Part shown: positions 51,170 to 62,882 of the stretch, piece by piece
How positions within the stretch are numbered: the stretch's first letter is position 1
Layout of the letters: the number at the start of each line of letters is the position of its first letter
Assembly (NCBI GenBank): GCA_023055505.1
Contig: JALIRH010000002.1
Location: 58,560,733-58,624,732 of the forward strand
Length of the DNA stretch: 64,000 bases
Reading direction: 5' to 3'
Source of the DNA: Callipepla californica brunnescens
Lineage: Eukaryota; Chordata; Aves; Galliformes; Odontophoridae
Translations under genes and position numbers: made by a program
The notes under the pieces: model-generated
Databases searched by the model: none
Seen by the model: the letters and a program-made list of their open reading frames with translations, nothing else
Told to the model about the DNA's origin: nothing

Positions 51170-51760
51170 GTCCATTCTTCTGCTCGCTCTTCCTCTGATG
51201 GAATTGCTTTATGTAATGACAGGAGGGAGCAAATTAATTTAGATGGTAGAAATCATCTGTTTTTCAGTTTTAGATGCTCAGTGTGCTAACTGGACCAGGG
51301 GTTCAATTCTAGTGTGATTTTACTGATAAATAGCCTCAAGTAATAGAAGTGAGAAGTGTGATTGCCTCTAGGACAAAAGAGGCAGCTGCAGAAGGGCCTC
51401 TACCTTTGTTCTCCAAGTCTTCTGGTCACTCCCAATTAGGATGAGTGTAGCAGGATTTTAACTTTTTACTGACCTAATGAGTAATACAAATACCAGCATT
51501 TGCCATATTGTCCACTTCACAATTAAATTCCCTTGGAGACAAATTAGAGACACACTGTACATCTTGGCCATGGACAATTTTGCATGGCCAAAACAGAAAC
51601 AGCCCTTGTAATTTGCCTATGATACAATGAAATTAAGTGATTTAAATAAATTAACAATGGACCAGATTCAGCTTTCAGTAATTACTAATTAGAGCAGGAC
51701 TGTTATAGCAGAAAATAACCTTTGTGGCTTTTGCCCAAGAAAACTCAGTGGGACTCTTAC
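51170..51760. promoter_or_regulatory. Candidate conserved noncoding element
   Basis: Non-repetitive segment rich in transcription-factor-like motifs. There is a SOX-type ACAATGG at 51654-51660, a paired homeodomain-type TAATTACTAATTAG at 51679-51692, and a perfect 9-bp inverted repeat (TTGGCCATG at 51564-51572, CATGGCCAA at 51583-51591) with a 10-nt spacer. There is no long coding frame and few homopolymers. Enhancer identity is inferred from texture only. Confidence 0.3.
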
Positions 51761-52483
51761 TTTAGTCTCTAGGAAGGAAAAGCTCTGGCAACTGAGGAAA
51801 CCGCATTCTCTTCAGTGGCTATAACACTATGGGAACAGGGGATACCATGGCTATCTCCTGAGAAAATGAAAATTTTAAATGATAATGCATAAAGAATATA
51901 GAGGCATGTTATTGGGAAAGTTTCCCAATAGATTCTCATCTTCATATATAGCCAGTTACTTTTTTTGCGTAAAAGTTCATGACACAGAGAAAAATTTTAC
52001 AAGTTAGTACTCAAAGACATATTTTTCCAGACAGTAGCTGAATGAGGAATGGGGCTATTCCTTAAAAATCATCTTCAAACTTGAAGAAGATGACCATAAC
52101 AGTAATGATTCAACAGGTTGAAAATGTGTCAGGTTAGTGGGCAATTGACTCTAACTTACATGTAGAACTTCAGTATTTAATATTATCAAAGGATTTTAAT
52201 ATTTGGTTCTCAAATATATATAGTGAGTACGAGAAATTTTCAGGCAGCGATTTTGTATGTATATGCTGTATAAGAAACTTCTTGCTACAATACTGATCCT
52301 AAGCAAGAAAAAATATGAATAAAGACAAAAAGAAGAGTGCAATTATTCCTAGAGCACCGAGGATGTTGTAAACACGATTTGCAATACATAGGTCTAAGCA
52401 CACTCAATTCATTGCTTTTCATACATTTTTATATCATAATTCAGATAAATGTTCACATTAATTTTTTTCTTTTTTTTCCTTAG

Positions 52484-52560
52484 CATCCAGAACTGATTGT
52501 CCAGGAGAAGATGCTGTCTGGATGGCCAACGTAGTGGACAAAATATGGCAGTTCTTCTGA
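52484..52560 (+). other. Candidate terminal coding exon
   Basis: A strong polypyrimidine tract (T-rich from about 52461) ends in CCTTAG at 52483. After it, one frame is open for 24 residues from 52486, beginning SRTDCPGEDAVWMANV and ending DKIWQFF, then TGA at 52558-52560. The preceding intron would be phase 1. The residue mix (Cys, Trp, Asp, Glu) is unlike the K/N/I/F-rich chance frames around it. I do not recognise the protein. There is no AATAAA in the first few hundred bases after the stop, and a second frame is also open for 16 codons, so this may be chance. Confidence 0.2.
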
Positions 52561-53369
52561 TACCAGGCTCGTTGTTATGGCTTTTCTACTAATTACCAAA
52601 GATAAATATTTTTCTATTGCATGATAATAGTGATGTCAGCTTTAAACTGAAATAGCTATGATTTATTCTGTAGGATAATTTTAACTTTTTATTCTTTTTA
52701 GATGTGTTCTATAAGAATACTATTTCTTGTTAAAAGAATAATTTTTTCTAGATTTTTTTCCAACTAGGTCTCAAATCAGCATCACATTTAATTAAGTTCT
52801 AAGGGTTTCCACAGTCTGAGGAAAAATATTAAAATGTAGAAAGAGAAGTTGTAATTGTCTGCTAAGGAGAAAATTATAGTAATATTTATTCCAAATTAGT
52901 TGAGGCTATTTTTACGAATAAGTTTTAGTAGCACGAATTCACTATTTAATTCTCAATGTTTCATATTTCATAACAATTCCAATTCATAGACAAGAATGAT
53001 TCACTACACGTCACAGCATTCCTTGGCTGAATTTTAGCTGGGTGCTGAAGCCATGCCAAATCTTCATTTTACTCATCCATTGCAAGACTATGGAAAGAAA
53101 AATATTGGTCTTCCACAAAACTTGCAGTTGAACTCTGATTTACAGCTTTGTTTTCTATCTACTACAACTGTATAAATCAGCAATATATCCTTTGACTTAG
53201 CTGGTAAAAAATGTAGGCTCTCAGGCTAGTTTACTTTGGGATTATGGGCTTAAGCACACACATACAAACACATGCACTTCTATTTTGGTGAATTACAATG
53301 ATACCAACTTCATCCACACTAAACCAGACTGTCCATAGTTTTATGATGAGAAACAGGAAACTGTGAAGT

Positions 53370-53790
53370 TGGGGTCCAGGCTATGGTGAGGCATGGGTAT
53401 GCCAGATACTGCCACCCCTTGCATGCTGTGGCTCAGTCTTTAGTGGTGGCAAACTAGCCAAATCTCTGTGAATGAGCTGGGCCTGCTCCTAGGCAGGGCT
53501 GTTCACAGCCTGGCGGATTCTTTCAGAAGGTAAGGGATGTTCAGTAGCCTTGCCAGCACACTTGAACCTGTGTCAAGGTCTGTCCTGATATATCTGTGTT
53601 GCATCTGCAGGGGAGTCGATGGTCAGGACCTTCCATCCCTGATGTGTCTAGTAGCTTAGCACTTTTCCAGATATGCCCAAACAAGCTGCTCATGGGCTGC
53701 CTGCAGGCAGGCCTTAGGCAACCTGACGGGCAGAAGTGTAGATAGGAGAGTACATGCTAGTCAGCTGCTTGGGTGCACTCCCGAGACTTC
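53370..53790. other. GC-richer block of unknown origin
   Basis: About 420 bp clearly richer in G and C than either flank, with several CpGs (GGCGGATT, GAGTCGATGG, CCTGACGGG, TCCCGAGAC). It matches neither CR1 nor mariner and has no long open frame. It could be an old LTR fragment, another repeat or a non-coding exon. I see no clear TG...CA termini or target duplication. Confidence 0.4.
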
Positions 53791-56700
53791 TTTTTAGCAG
53801 CAGTGTGGAAATAGCTAATGTAAGCAATTATAACGAGTGAATCTCCACCTTCCTTGAATAGGAAATACAAAAAGACTTGAACCAAATCTCTGATCTGAAG
53901 GCTGACCTCTAGCTTCAGACTCTAGTAGGATGCCTTCCTTCCTGCAAAAGATAATCATAACTAGCAAGTGAGACGTGGCTTGACTGTGATGTATAATGTT
54001 CCACAGCGTCTAGTAGCTTCTAAAACAAGGCGAAAGGATAGAGAAAAGAAGAAATAATTTTCTTCTCTTAAAGGAAAACCTCTAGCATATCCCAAAAATG
54101 TTGATGTATATACATATTTGCATCTGCACAAACATTAAATATATATATATATGTATTTACCTGTGTTTAAATTCTGTTTTTATTTTTCTCATACTATGTT
54201 TTAACTTTCTCTAAATACTTTAAAGCAGGAAATCAAAGGTGTTGCCCCACAGAGAGAGTTATTAACAGGTATGCAAGTAAAGAGATTAAAATTTAAACCT
54301 AGGAAAAACACAGACATTATTTGTTATCTATATAAGAACAACAGGACTCTACAAACAAGCACAAATGGCAGCATATGAAATATGCTGCCAATATGAAACA
54401 TAATAAGCAATAATCAGTATCTTATAGCGTGATAGCCAACGGCAGTGACATTTGAACAGCATGTCTTCTCTAAGCTTAGATAGCTTGGTAGTGCATATCG
54501 GCAAGTGCTTAGCCATGTTAACATAAACCCTCATTAGACAGGATTAGGCAAGAAACAGTGACAAACAGGATGGACACTAACCCTCTGAGGAGCCAATTCT
54601 GACACTACACACTAATTATCCTTTTAAATTACTTTAAGATTCAGGGAACGAGTATCAGTGTATGTGCATATGACTACATGGGGAATTGTGTTTTACATAC
54701 TACAACCTGTTTGTATTTCGCAACAGTTTTAAAAGTATTTCTCCTCCATAATCAGTCAGCAGGATTTAAAGAGTTTATTCTTCAGAATCGTCAGGGATGA
54801 TGATTAACTGTGATGAAAAATTTTATGGCATTTAGTGTCTTTCCTTCAGGAGGAAAGGACAAGAAACTTATCATCCATCCGTATCTCCCATAAATGGCTA
54901 CCAGTAATCCATTTTGGAAATGCAGTTTAAGAGCAATCATAGACCTGAGTTCAAATAATGTGAAGTACAGTAACTTTCACTGTGGGCTTCACAGAAGACT
55001 TACCAAAAATCCTGAGTAAAGATGCCCTAAAGATAAGACAGAATGCAGAATTATATTCTGAATTTTACTTGTTGATTCTGATCTTGATCTTTTAAAATCT
55101 GTCATAGGTTAATTTGTATTTTTTCTTATTCTAGAAAATAGGGTATATTCTGTAATTACTCCTCATACGTTTCCTAAACTACACTGCTGTCATTCAGTCA
55201 ATCAGTATGAATCATAATCACATTCTCAGGTTGTAGTGTTGATTAGGTGTTATTTCTACTGAAGACAAATACAAAGATGCTGGTTAAAACAATGTTAAAT
55301 GTGTGTTATATAACATTTATTAAAAGAATGTGAAAAAAAATCTGTACATAAGCAATAAAAAATCAAAAATGAGAAGTGATCAAACTAGCATGATGCTTCC
55401 CCCCTTAACTTGTTAAAACATTACTTCTAATGTTCAGTGGCTTTTTTTACTATTAAAAATGTTCTTAAAAATAATTTAATTACATCAGGGTATTTTGAGA
55501 GTATGTCATGTCATCATTATTGTAAATAAAACACAATTCAAATGTGACTTGGCAGGCAGTAAGTACAGACTTTTATTTTTAAATATTTTATGTTGGTACA
55601 TTTTCCTTTTTTCAGATGTGGAACAATAAATTTTATCAAGATCTTCTGTGACCTCTTTGAAATGTTCAAGATAGTACACAAGAAAAACTTTTACATCTAA
55701 AATTAAAGTTGAAGAATTAGTGGTAATATTACCAAAATATCACAACACTTTTTATTGTATACCAAGGGAAACGCATCAAAGTGTTTACAGATAAATAAAG
55801 GAAAATTCCATCTTAATTTTGTGTTACTAATTTGCATGAGTCAAAGTTTCAAAGCAATCTCATTTTGATTAATAAATACAAGTGACAACGTTTTTACATG
55901 CTACTTTGACTAATTTTATAAACACAGTTACAGTGTGAAACTGCATTTTCTGACAGACTAAGAATTGCATACAGAATTGCACGCAAAAATCTTGTGCACT
56001 CATTTCTGACAACTCTAACACAGAATGAAATGCTGATCTTTTCATTCTTGACAGCAATGCTACTTCTGATCTTTTACAAAAATCATGACAGAGTCTGAAA
56101 GAAAAAGAAGGAATCTTTCTTTTTAAAACCTGTTATTTCAATCAGCAAATAAATTTCAAAATCTGTTCTTACTGTTTTTATAGTAAGTAATGAATGTTTG
56201 ACTTCGTGGATCATCTGTGCAGAAATAAGATAGCAGCAACATGTACAGAGTTTCTGAAACAGAACCTATTTTACTTCAGCTCTGTAGCTGGAAGGTAAGA
56301 AGGCATTTATTAGTACTGATTGTAGTAGGCAAGGCCCTTAGTGAATCATCCATAGCAATATTATGCATGAGACCATATCTATGGGATAGAGGAGAATCAG
56401 GATTAAAACATGGATGGAAAGGTGGTTCAAAATGAAAGGAGAGAAGAAAAATGCAAGAATGCCCTTTGGTAGAATCCATTATCCTAAGCCCCAGTCTTGG
56501 GAACATGAGAACACCACCCTTGGCATAAACATTTGTGTTGAGGTCAAGTGGGATTAGAAGAATATGTATTTGGTTGCCTGGGGCTATGTCACAAAAAGAA
56601 AATATTAATTAAAAAAACAAGCTAGAGGTTTTACTTGCCCTCAAACTACCTTTTCTTTTAATACATTCTTTTGCTTTTTACAGTCAGTGGACTTGATTTT

Positions 56701-58269
56701 GATCTCACTTGTATTGGTTTTAATCAGAATAACACAGTATAGATCAGGGCATTTCTCTGTTGTCATATCAGCCTAAACAAGGAGAGAGTCTTATTTCCAG
56801 CATATTGCTTTAGTGCAGCCGGTTAAAACAGGGCTGCTCTTGCAGTTAGTGAGCATTAAGATGTAATGGCATTAATCTATGATGTGAAAAAGGTCCTGTT
56901 AATAGAGCTATGTTTCATGAAGTGGCTTGATTTTGAACCAGAGCTGAAGCTTCTTGTTCCCTATGAATGCTTTTGGTGTGTAATTCACCTCAAGAGTTTA
57001 TGCTAGGTTTCAGGCATTACTGAACATGGCAGATGGGCCTGTGCTAAACCCTAAGAGCTGGCATTCAGAAAGTCTTCTTCCCAGTTTGGAGCTATGTTTG
57101 TAAAAAGATTTTGGTGAATCAAGCCTGCTATGTCCAGTAAGAAAATGTACTGAAAAAAATGGCAACCTTCGACTTAATTGTAGCCTGTCTAAATTAAGAA
57201 AAGATGCTGTTTTTCTGACCTGACCTTTCATAATCAACGTACAATAACAGCTATACATTTTTCCTCAGTTTGGTTGATCAAGATCACTTAACTGTTCCCA
57301 GTGCTGTTGCCAGAGGTCTTGGTGTTATTTTCAATTTCTCAGCCTTCAGCATAAAGATATGCCCCTGTGTGTTTGTGCTGGCTCCTTAGGAAAATCTTTA
57401 AAGTGCCATGACAGCTAAAACAACACATCTTTAGGACCTGTAGGCTCTGAAGTGAACAGAAACAAATTAAGCCACTGTGGGAGTAGGAATGGGAAGTTAA
57501 GAAACCAACATGTTGCTTTGCTGAATAGGGACAAGAGAAGATGAGAACAAAAATGCCTTGATCAGAGACTTGCTTGTGTGCTTTTGAGGGCCAGGTTTTG
57601 TTATGCGAACTCACATTCTTCAGGAATCAGGTTGAGACCTTTAGCTATGTTTAGACTGTGACCTGAACCATATTTGTAACAAGATATTGCAGCTTTGGAG
57701 AGTGACTGCATTAAGTAGTTGTCATTTGACTCTTGCTGAATTACTCTCGTGCTGCCATCACGCGAAATGTCCTTAAGCACATATATGATAACCTAATCCC
57801 TTTTAAAGAATTAAACGCAATTCTTTGTTTTTTAAAGCTGAAAAAGTGTTTTTTTATACAAACCTCATAAAACACCTTAGTTTTACAGCATGATGACAAA
57901 ACATATGGACCACTTTATTATTTTAATACTAAACATAATTTTGGCCCTTACACTATAGAGATGTTCTCCATTAAAGCAACTGCATCTAATTTATGCTAGT
58001 ATAAATATTCTATCTTCCTGAATTTGCCTTATATTTCAGACTGATTGGAAGTAATAGAAAATTGTATTATTTTGAAATTTTATAGATTGTATCTGCTTAC
58101 TTTAATGCTAAAGTGCAATGCTGCATCGCTAGCTGATGAAGGTGCTGCCTCAGGATGGACAAAGAAAGCAAAAAAAAAAAAGTCTTAATTCTTAATTCTT
58201 ATAATACTTCCATTCCTTATATTTGAATTAAATTCTACTTGAGTATTTGTAGTTAAAAAATGCTTAGAT

Positions 58270-58560
58270 TTTAAATCTAGAGAAAGTAAGCATACTGCAT
58301 TAAATAGATTAATTGAGCATTACTTAGAAAGGCAATTGCTCAATAAACACATAATTTTCCTAGCTCGGCTTGGCAATTTGTACAAACAAAATGTATGTTC
58401 TTAATGTATATGTTTATCTACAATAATAAACATAAGCAACCTTTTGCCTATCGTATAATGCCCCTAAAGGCATCAGGGGTTAACAGTGATTTCATCCCTT
58501 TATGCATGCATAATATGACAAGCTTTGCATAAATGATAATAAATAATTGGTATCTATAAA
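58270..58560. promoter_or_regulatory. Candidate conserved noncoding element (AT-rich)
   Basis: Contains TAGATTAATTGAGCATTACT, ATGCATGCATAATATGACAA and TTTGCATAAATGATAATAAA. It is dense in homeodomain and POU-like sites, with few simple repeats. Texture suggests an enhancer, but this is weak evidence in AT-rich DNA. Confidence 0.22.
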
Positions 58561-59132
58561 TAATTCATCATTTATTTTTTCAGTAGAAATAGAATTCTTA
58601 GACATATTTTAAACAAAGGGAATAGCAAACATGATCTCAATCAGAAAAGGGGTTAAATCAGTTAAATCACAATACACAAAACAATGTTGCAAGTAATCAA
58701 GGCTCGTGCATGCAACATATATTTTTATTTCTTTCATTCTAGATGATATATTGCCAACTTGTTCTCAAGTGTGGAACAATACATATTTAACAACATCATA
58801 AAATAATGGAAATACTAAATGCTATACTGAACGTGTAATCCAAGACAAGTGGAAGTGACACAATGGGGAAAATAAATGTATATATTTTGCTGTCTAGAAA
58901 AATGGGCATTCTTGGTAAGTTAATATTTTCGGGTTTTTTTTTAATAAATTCCAGTGACTTGGGGAAATCCTTCTAGTTCTCCCAGCCTGACTGGCACAAT
59001 TTTATAATGTTAATTTTTGTAGTAAAAACTTAATAAGAGTGGTTCTGAGATTGTAAATCATATTGCAAATTGGATAACTTTTTTTTGACAAAGCAATAAC
59101 TCAAAAAAGGAAATAAAAATACAGCGTTGCTC

Positions 59133-59179
59133 TAATATATATAATCTATATATATATTATATATATCTTATATATATAT

Positions 59180-59229
<50 letters not shown>
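59133..59229. repeat. Long (TA)n tract
   Basis: Almost pure TA dinucleotide over roughly 95 bp, with CT interruptions at 59145, 59168 and 59180. It is self-complementary and can form cruciforms. Confidence 0.95.
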
Positions 59230-59235
<6 letters not shown>

Positions 59236-60829
59236 TCCCCATGATTATTGTAAACTGTTTTTCTCACTGATAATAAATATCATTACCTTTATTAAGAATC
59301 TGGGAAATTCCTAGCTAATAATGTATTACCTGTAAAAAAAAATATATAAAAAATCCCTTTATATCTAGAATCTATCTTTCACATATTTTTCAACCAAAAG
59401 CAGAACCTGAATGAGAGTTTATGACTACTTCAGAATTCTATAAAAGCAATTTCAGCTATTTTGAAAGCACTAGTTAATATGTTCCTATTATTTACTTGTT
59501 AAGCAGAGTATTGCAATATGCCTTTGGGCCTATCAAGTCATGGCCACTCATTTGTTTCACTATACATTACTTATTACTTTTCATTAGTTTTAACCAGTTT
59601 CTTGATATTAATACATAAATTCCAGACGTTCCCCTATTTCTCACAGAAAATTTTACATGAACTTTGGAAACTACCTGATATATAAACAAATTTAAATATA
59701 TATAATAAATTTATAAAAATAAACATGTAATATATATATTACCCTTTTTTGGTTTGGTTGGTTTGGTTTTGTTTTCTTAGTAGCTCAACTAGGATACAAA
59801 TTACTTTGCTTGAAATTATTTCCCAACACTTCTATATCCGAAAAGACACAAGAGTTCCACATTTAAATCCAAGACGTTGAGCCTCAAGAGTCCTTCTTAG
59901 CTGCCATCTGACCCCAAAATCACCCATAAATTCATAGGTTTCTTTTTTTTCTCATGAGTTCTGCTGCCTTTACATCCAGATGCTCATCCCTGGACCTTGT
60001 GATAACTGTCTAATCTCTAGATAAGTCCAAGCAGTTTAGATACTCAGTTAAGTATGGAAAGCTTTCAGGGCAGTATTTCCTCCACTTACCTCACCCAGAA
60101 TGGTATATATTTTCCTTAGGCAAATAATTACTTGGCACAATGTAAAGAGACACAAAAGCAGAAAATAACAGTGTTCATCATCCAACATTTTAGTGAACAG
60201 ATCATTCACACAAGATGTAGGACACCTTGTTTCATCTCTTCTTTCTCTTTTGGATCTCCTATACCGTAATCCATGGTTTTGACTGTTTTGTGATGCAATT
60301 ATTCTAAGTGTGTAGAACAACAAAATGCTTGGGGGGATCACAAGCACAGGGAGTAGAAAAGGATGCAGCTCTCAGGCAAATTAATTTTAGTCCTGGCTTC
60401 CAGTCTCTGATGTAGTGCATGTTTCACTGTTTATACAAAATAGTTACTGGATCAGGGTGTGAGCTCTCATTGTCATCATACTCTATAGCCTGCCTGTGCC
60501 TGTGCACTCACCTGAAAACTGAAAAATGCAAGCTCACATCCCTTTAGGCATGGAAAGAAACTTGGATCTTGTCCCATACACATGATATGTACCCATACCT
60601 CCTGTTCTGTTGTAGTAGTATGACTGATAATTTTTTTTTCCTTTTTTTTTTTTTAGTAGAGAATAGCTTTCTAAGATAGGATACCACTCGGCCAAAAGGG
60701 TGTGAAAGATGTGGCAGGAGCATCCAGTCAGGGAAAATAGGAAGTAGAGCCAAAGTAATCCAAGTTTAGCTGTGCGCAGTTTCACAAGCTTTTAAACTGT
60801 TAGAACGTGCTTTTTTCCTCCTCACATCT

Positions 60830-61210
60830 TGCAGTCTTTTGCTTCTGGTGAGCTGCATTTTCAGCTCCTTATCATGGGAAATATTTTCCTTTCCTGAGGG
60901 GTTTAGTTTTTTGGCAGACAGTGAGATGAACTATCTCGCTAACAGCATAAACATCATAGTGCAAAAGCCAGGGCGAGAGTGAGTGTGCAGGCTAATAAAG
61001 GAAAAAAAGCAGCCACAGAGAATAGTTAAATCAACTTACTTAGTATTGCTTAGCTGTGCTCGAGGTTTCAGACACAAACCTCCCTCTGCTTTTCGAGATG
61101 GCTACGCGAAGGAGCTATTTGCCAGTGAGGTGGCTTTTGGGCACCCGTTGGTGGGCACTTCCACTGAACTGAGAGCTGTTCATTCCAGTAAGCATGAAGG
61201 TAACTAGATT
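60830..61210. promoter_or_regulatory. CpG-containing segment, possible regulatory or non-coding exon
   Basis: More CpG than its surroundings (AGGGCGAGAG, GTGCTCGAGG, TTTCGAGATGGCTACGCGAA, GCACCCGTTGG) and little low-complexity sequence. An ATG at 61098 in fair context opens a 24-residue frame (MATRRSYLPVRWLLG...), and a donor-like AAG|GTAACT occurs at 61201. A conserved element or a non-coding exon is possible; I cannot decide from one sequence. Confidence 0.25.
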
Positions 61211-61666
61211 AGGGTCTTTACATCATCTAGAATATTATAAAGTAAGACCATTGTTGGTGTTTCCTGTAACATGAAAAACTCTTTTACCAAAACATATAAT
61301 GACTACACATATAAGGAAATTGTTTTTCTTGGCATTTCCGTAGGACTTATTTTTTGCCTTTTTCCATAAAAGACTAACTCCTAAACATCTTGGAGAAGGA
61401 GATGCAGTTTCCATTAAAAACTGGAAAATATCAAAAAAGATCCTAGACAGGTGTTTGCTTCTGATATACCTGAACATTCCCAGAGCAATGTTTTGCTTAG
61501 TGAAGAAGAAAATATAATTTAACTTGCCATTTGTGTAATATTATTTAATGCAGAATCTGTAAGCTCTCTCTACAGGCCTTGTTCTTTTATTTGCTTCAAC
61601 ATGCTATTAATTTCAATACAATTTAGAGTAAAACTATTAATATCTTTGTTTTCCATGGGTTTCTTT

Positions 61667-61703
61667 GCTCTAGCAAGAAGAAATGCTCTAGCAAGAAGAA
61701 AAT
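61667..61703. repeat. 18-bp tandem duplication
   Basis: GCTCTAGCAAGAAGAAAT occurs twice in direct succession (61667-61684 and 61685 onward, the second with one extra A). It looks recent because the copies are nearly identical. Confidence 0.9.
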
Positions 61704-62685
61704 GAGTAAGGAATGTTTTAAATAAAATCATCAAAGTTATATTCATTGAGAAAAAATATGAGTTAATATCTGATTAATTTTGAACGTTCTCTGAAATTCT
61801 TAAGCCTTTTTCCTTTGAGGCCCATTGAACAACAAATACCAAAGCCTTATAACAGAAAGAGAACACATGTAGGTTAGCAATAGGTTAGCATTTGGCTTCT
61901 ACATTGGCTTTTACCCTCACATATTATTTCTGACTTAGCCATTTAAAAGAACCAGTGCAGTAATGAATGCCACTTACAACCAACACAGTGGAAATTAGAG
62001 CTTTTTAGAGAAAACATTTGACTGATAAAAACCTACCTCCTTAAACTTCAGTGCGACATATTATTTCTTTTGGCAAGGGGTCAGTGGTGCTCAACGTACA
62101 TCATCACTAACTTATTAGATCTTGAGGCAATTAGCTGAAAACAAACAGAAGAGACAAGCCCTGTATTGAGCTATAGAAACTAGAAGAAAATAGCCCATGG
62201 CACTCCATTATTCCAGAGCTTCATCAAAGGCTAGGCACTGGCTGCAGTTTAAAGAAAGGAGAGCATTGTTTTCATGTAACATCTATACAGTATACAGACT
62301 TTACTGCGCTATTTTTCTACTGAATCAAGTTACATTCAAACTTGTCTTCCTATAATAGGGCAGTGGAAAGAACTTTTCAGTTCCTACACGAAACACATAT
62401 GTGCAGAATGCTGCTTGATTAGCTAGGGATTAAGAATCCAAATAGACACTCCCTTTTCATGGGAAATTGCTTGAGGAATTTTGAAAAATATTAATGAAAA
62501 CCACTACTTAAAATAAGTGCCATGATAGCGTGCACCAATCAAAGTATTGGTGCATAAGGAACCCATGTAATTATCTAAGCAAACTGACCGTTAGCATTTT
62601 CAAAGCAAATATTAATTCCTGAATAATAGATTTAAAATTTAGCTGAAAGACATATTTTACAAATTTCAGTACACTTTTTTCCTAC

Positions 62686-62882
62686 AGAAAAGGAAGGAAG
62701 GAAGGAAGGAAGGAAGGAAGGAAGGAAGGAAGGAAGGAAGGAAGGAAGGAAGGAAGGAAGGAAGGAAGGAAGGAAGGAAGGAAGGAAGGAAGGAAGGAAG
62801 GAAGGAAGGGAGGGAGGGAGGGAGGGAGGGAGGGAGGGAGGGAGGGAGGGAGGGAGGGAGGGAGGGAGGGAGGGAGGGAGGA
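62686..62882. repeat. Compound (GGAA)n-(GGGA)n microsatellite
   Basis: About 29 GGAA units (62691-62807) switch abruptly to about 18 GGGA units (62808-62881). With flanks this gives a run of 197 purines with no pyrimidine. The minus strand therefore has a spurious open frame of repeated Pro-Ser-Leu/Phe-type residues (62632-62943), which is not a gene. Length is likely polymorphic and hard to sequence. Confidence 0.97.

Larger units (their letters stand above)
47389..52483. other. Mostly unique sequence, includes spurious 179-codon frame
   Basis: This includes the longest open frame of the window (minus 47377-47916). It starts outside and ends inside the CR1 edge and crosses a probable SINE relic, and it has no known domain. 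I do not call it a gene. The region 47720-48260 is somewhat GC-richer than the rest. Beyond it the sequence is AT-rich and unique, apart from the candidate element at 51170-51760. Confidence 0.5.
52561..62685. other. Unique sequence with candidate regulatory blocks
   Basis: No gene recognised. Sub-segments of note are a GC-richer block at 53370-53790, low-repeat segments at about 56790-57000 and 58270-58560, a long TA tract at 59133-59229 and a CpG-containing segment at 60830-61210. Open frames up to 99 codons carry no known domain. Confidence 0.5.

Noticed and set aside
58743..58914. Possible exon between TTTCATTCTAG and TTG|GTAAGT
   Set aside because: Both splice signals are good, but all three frames contain stops. 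It could only be a non-coding exon, and there is no other support.
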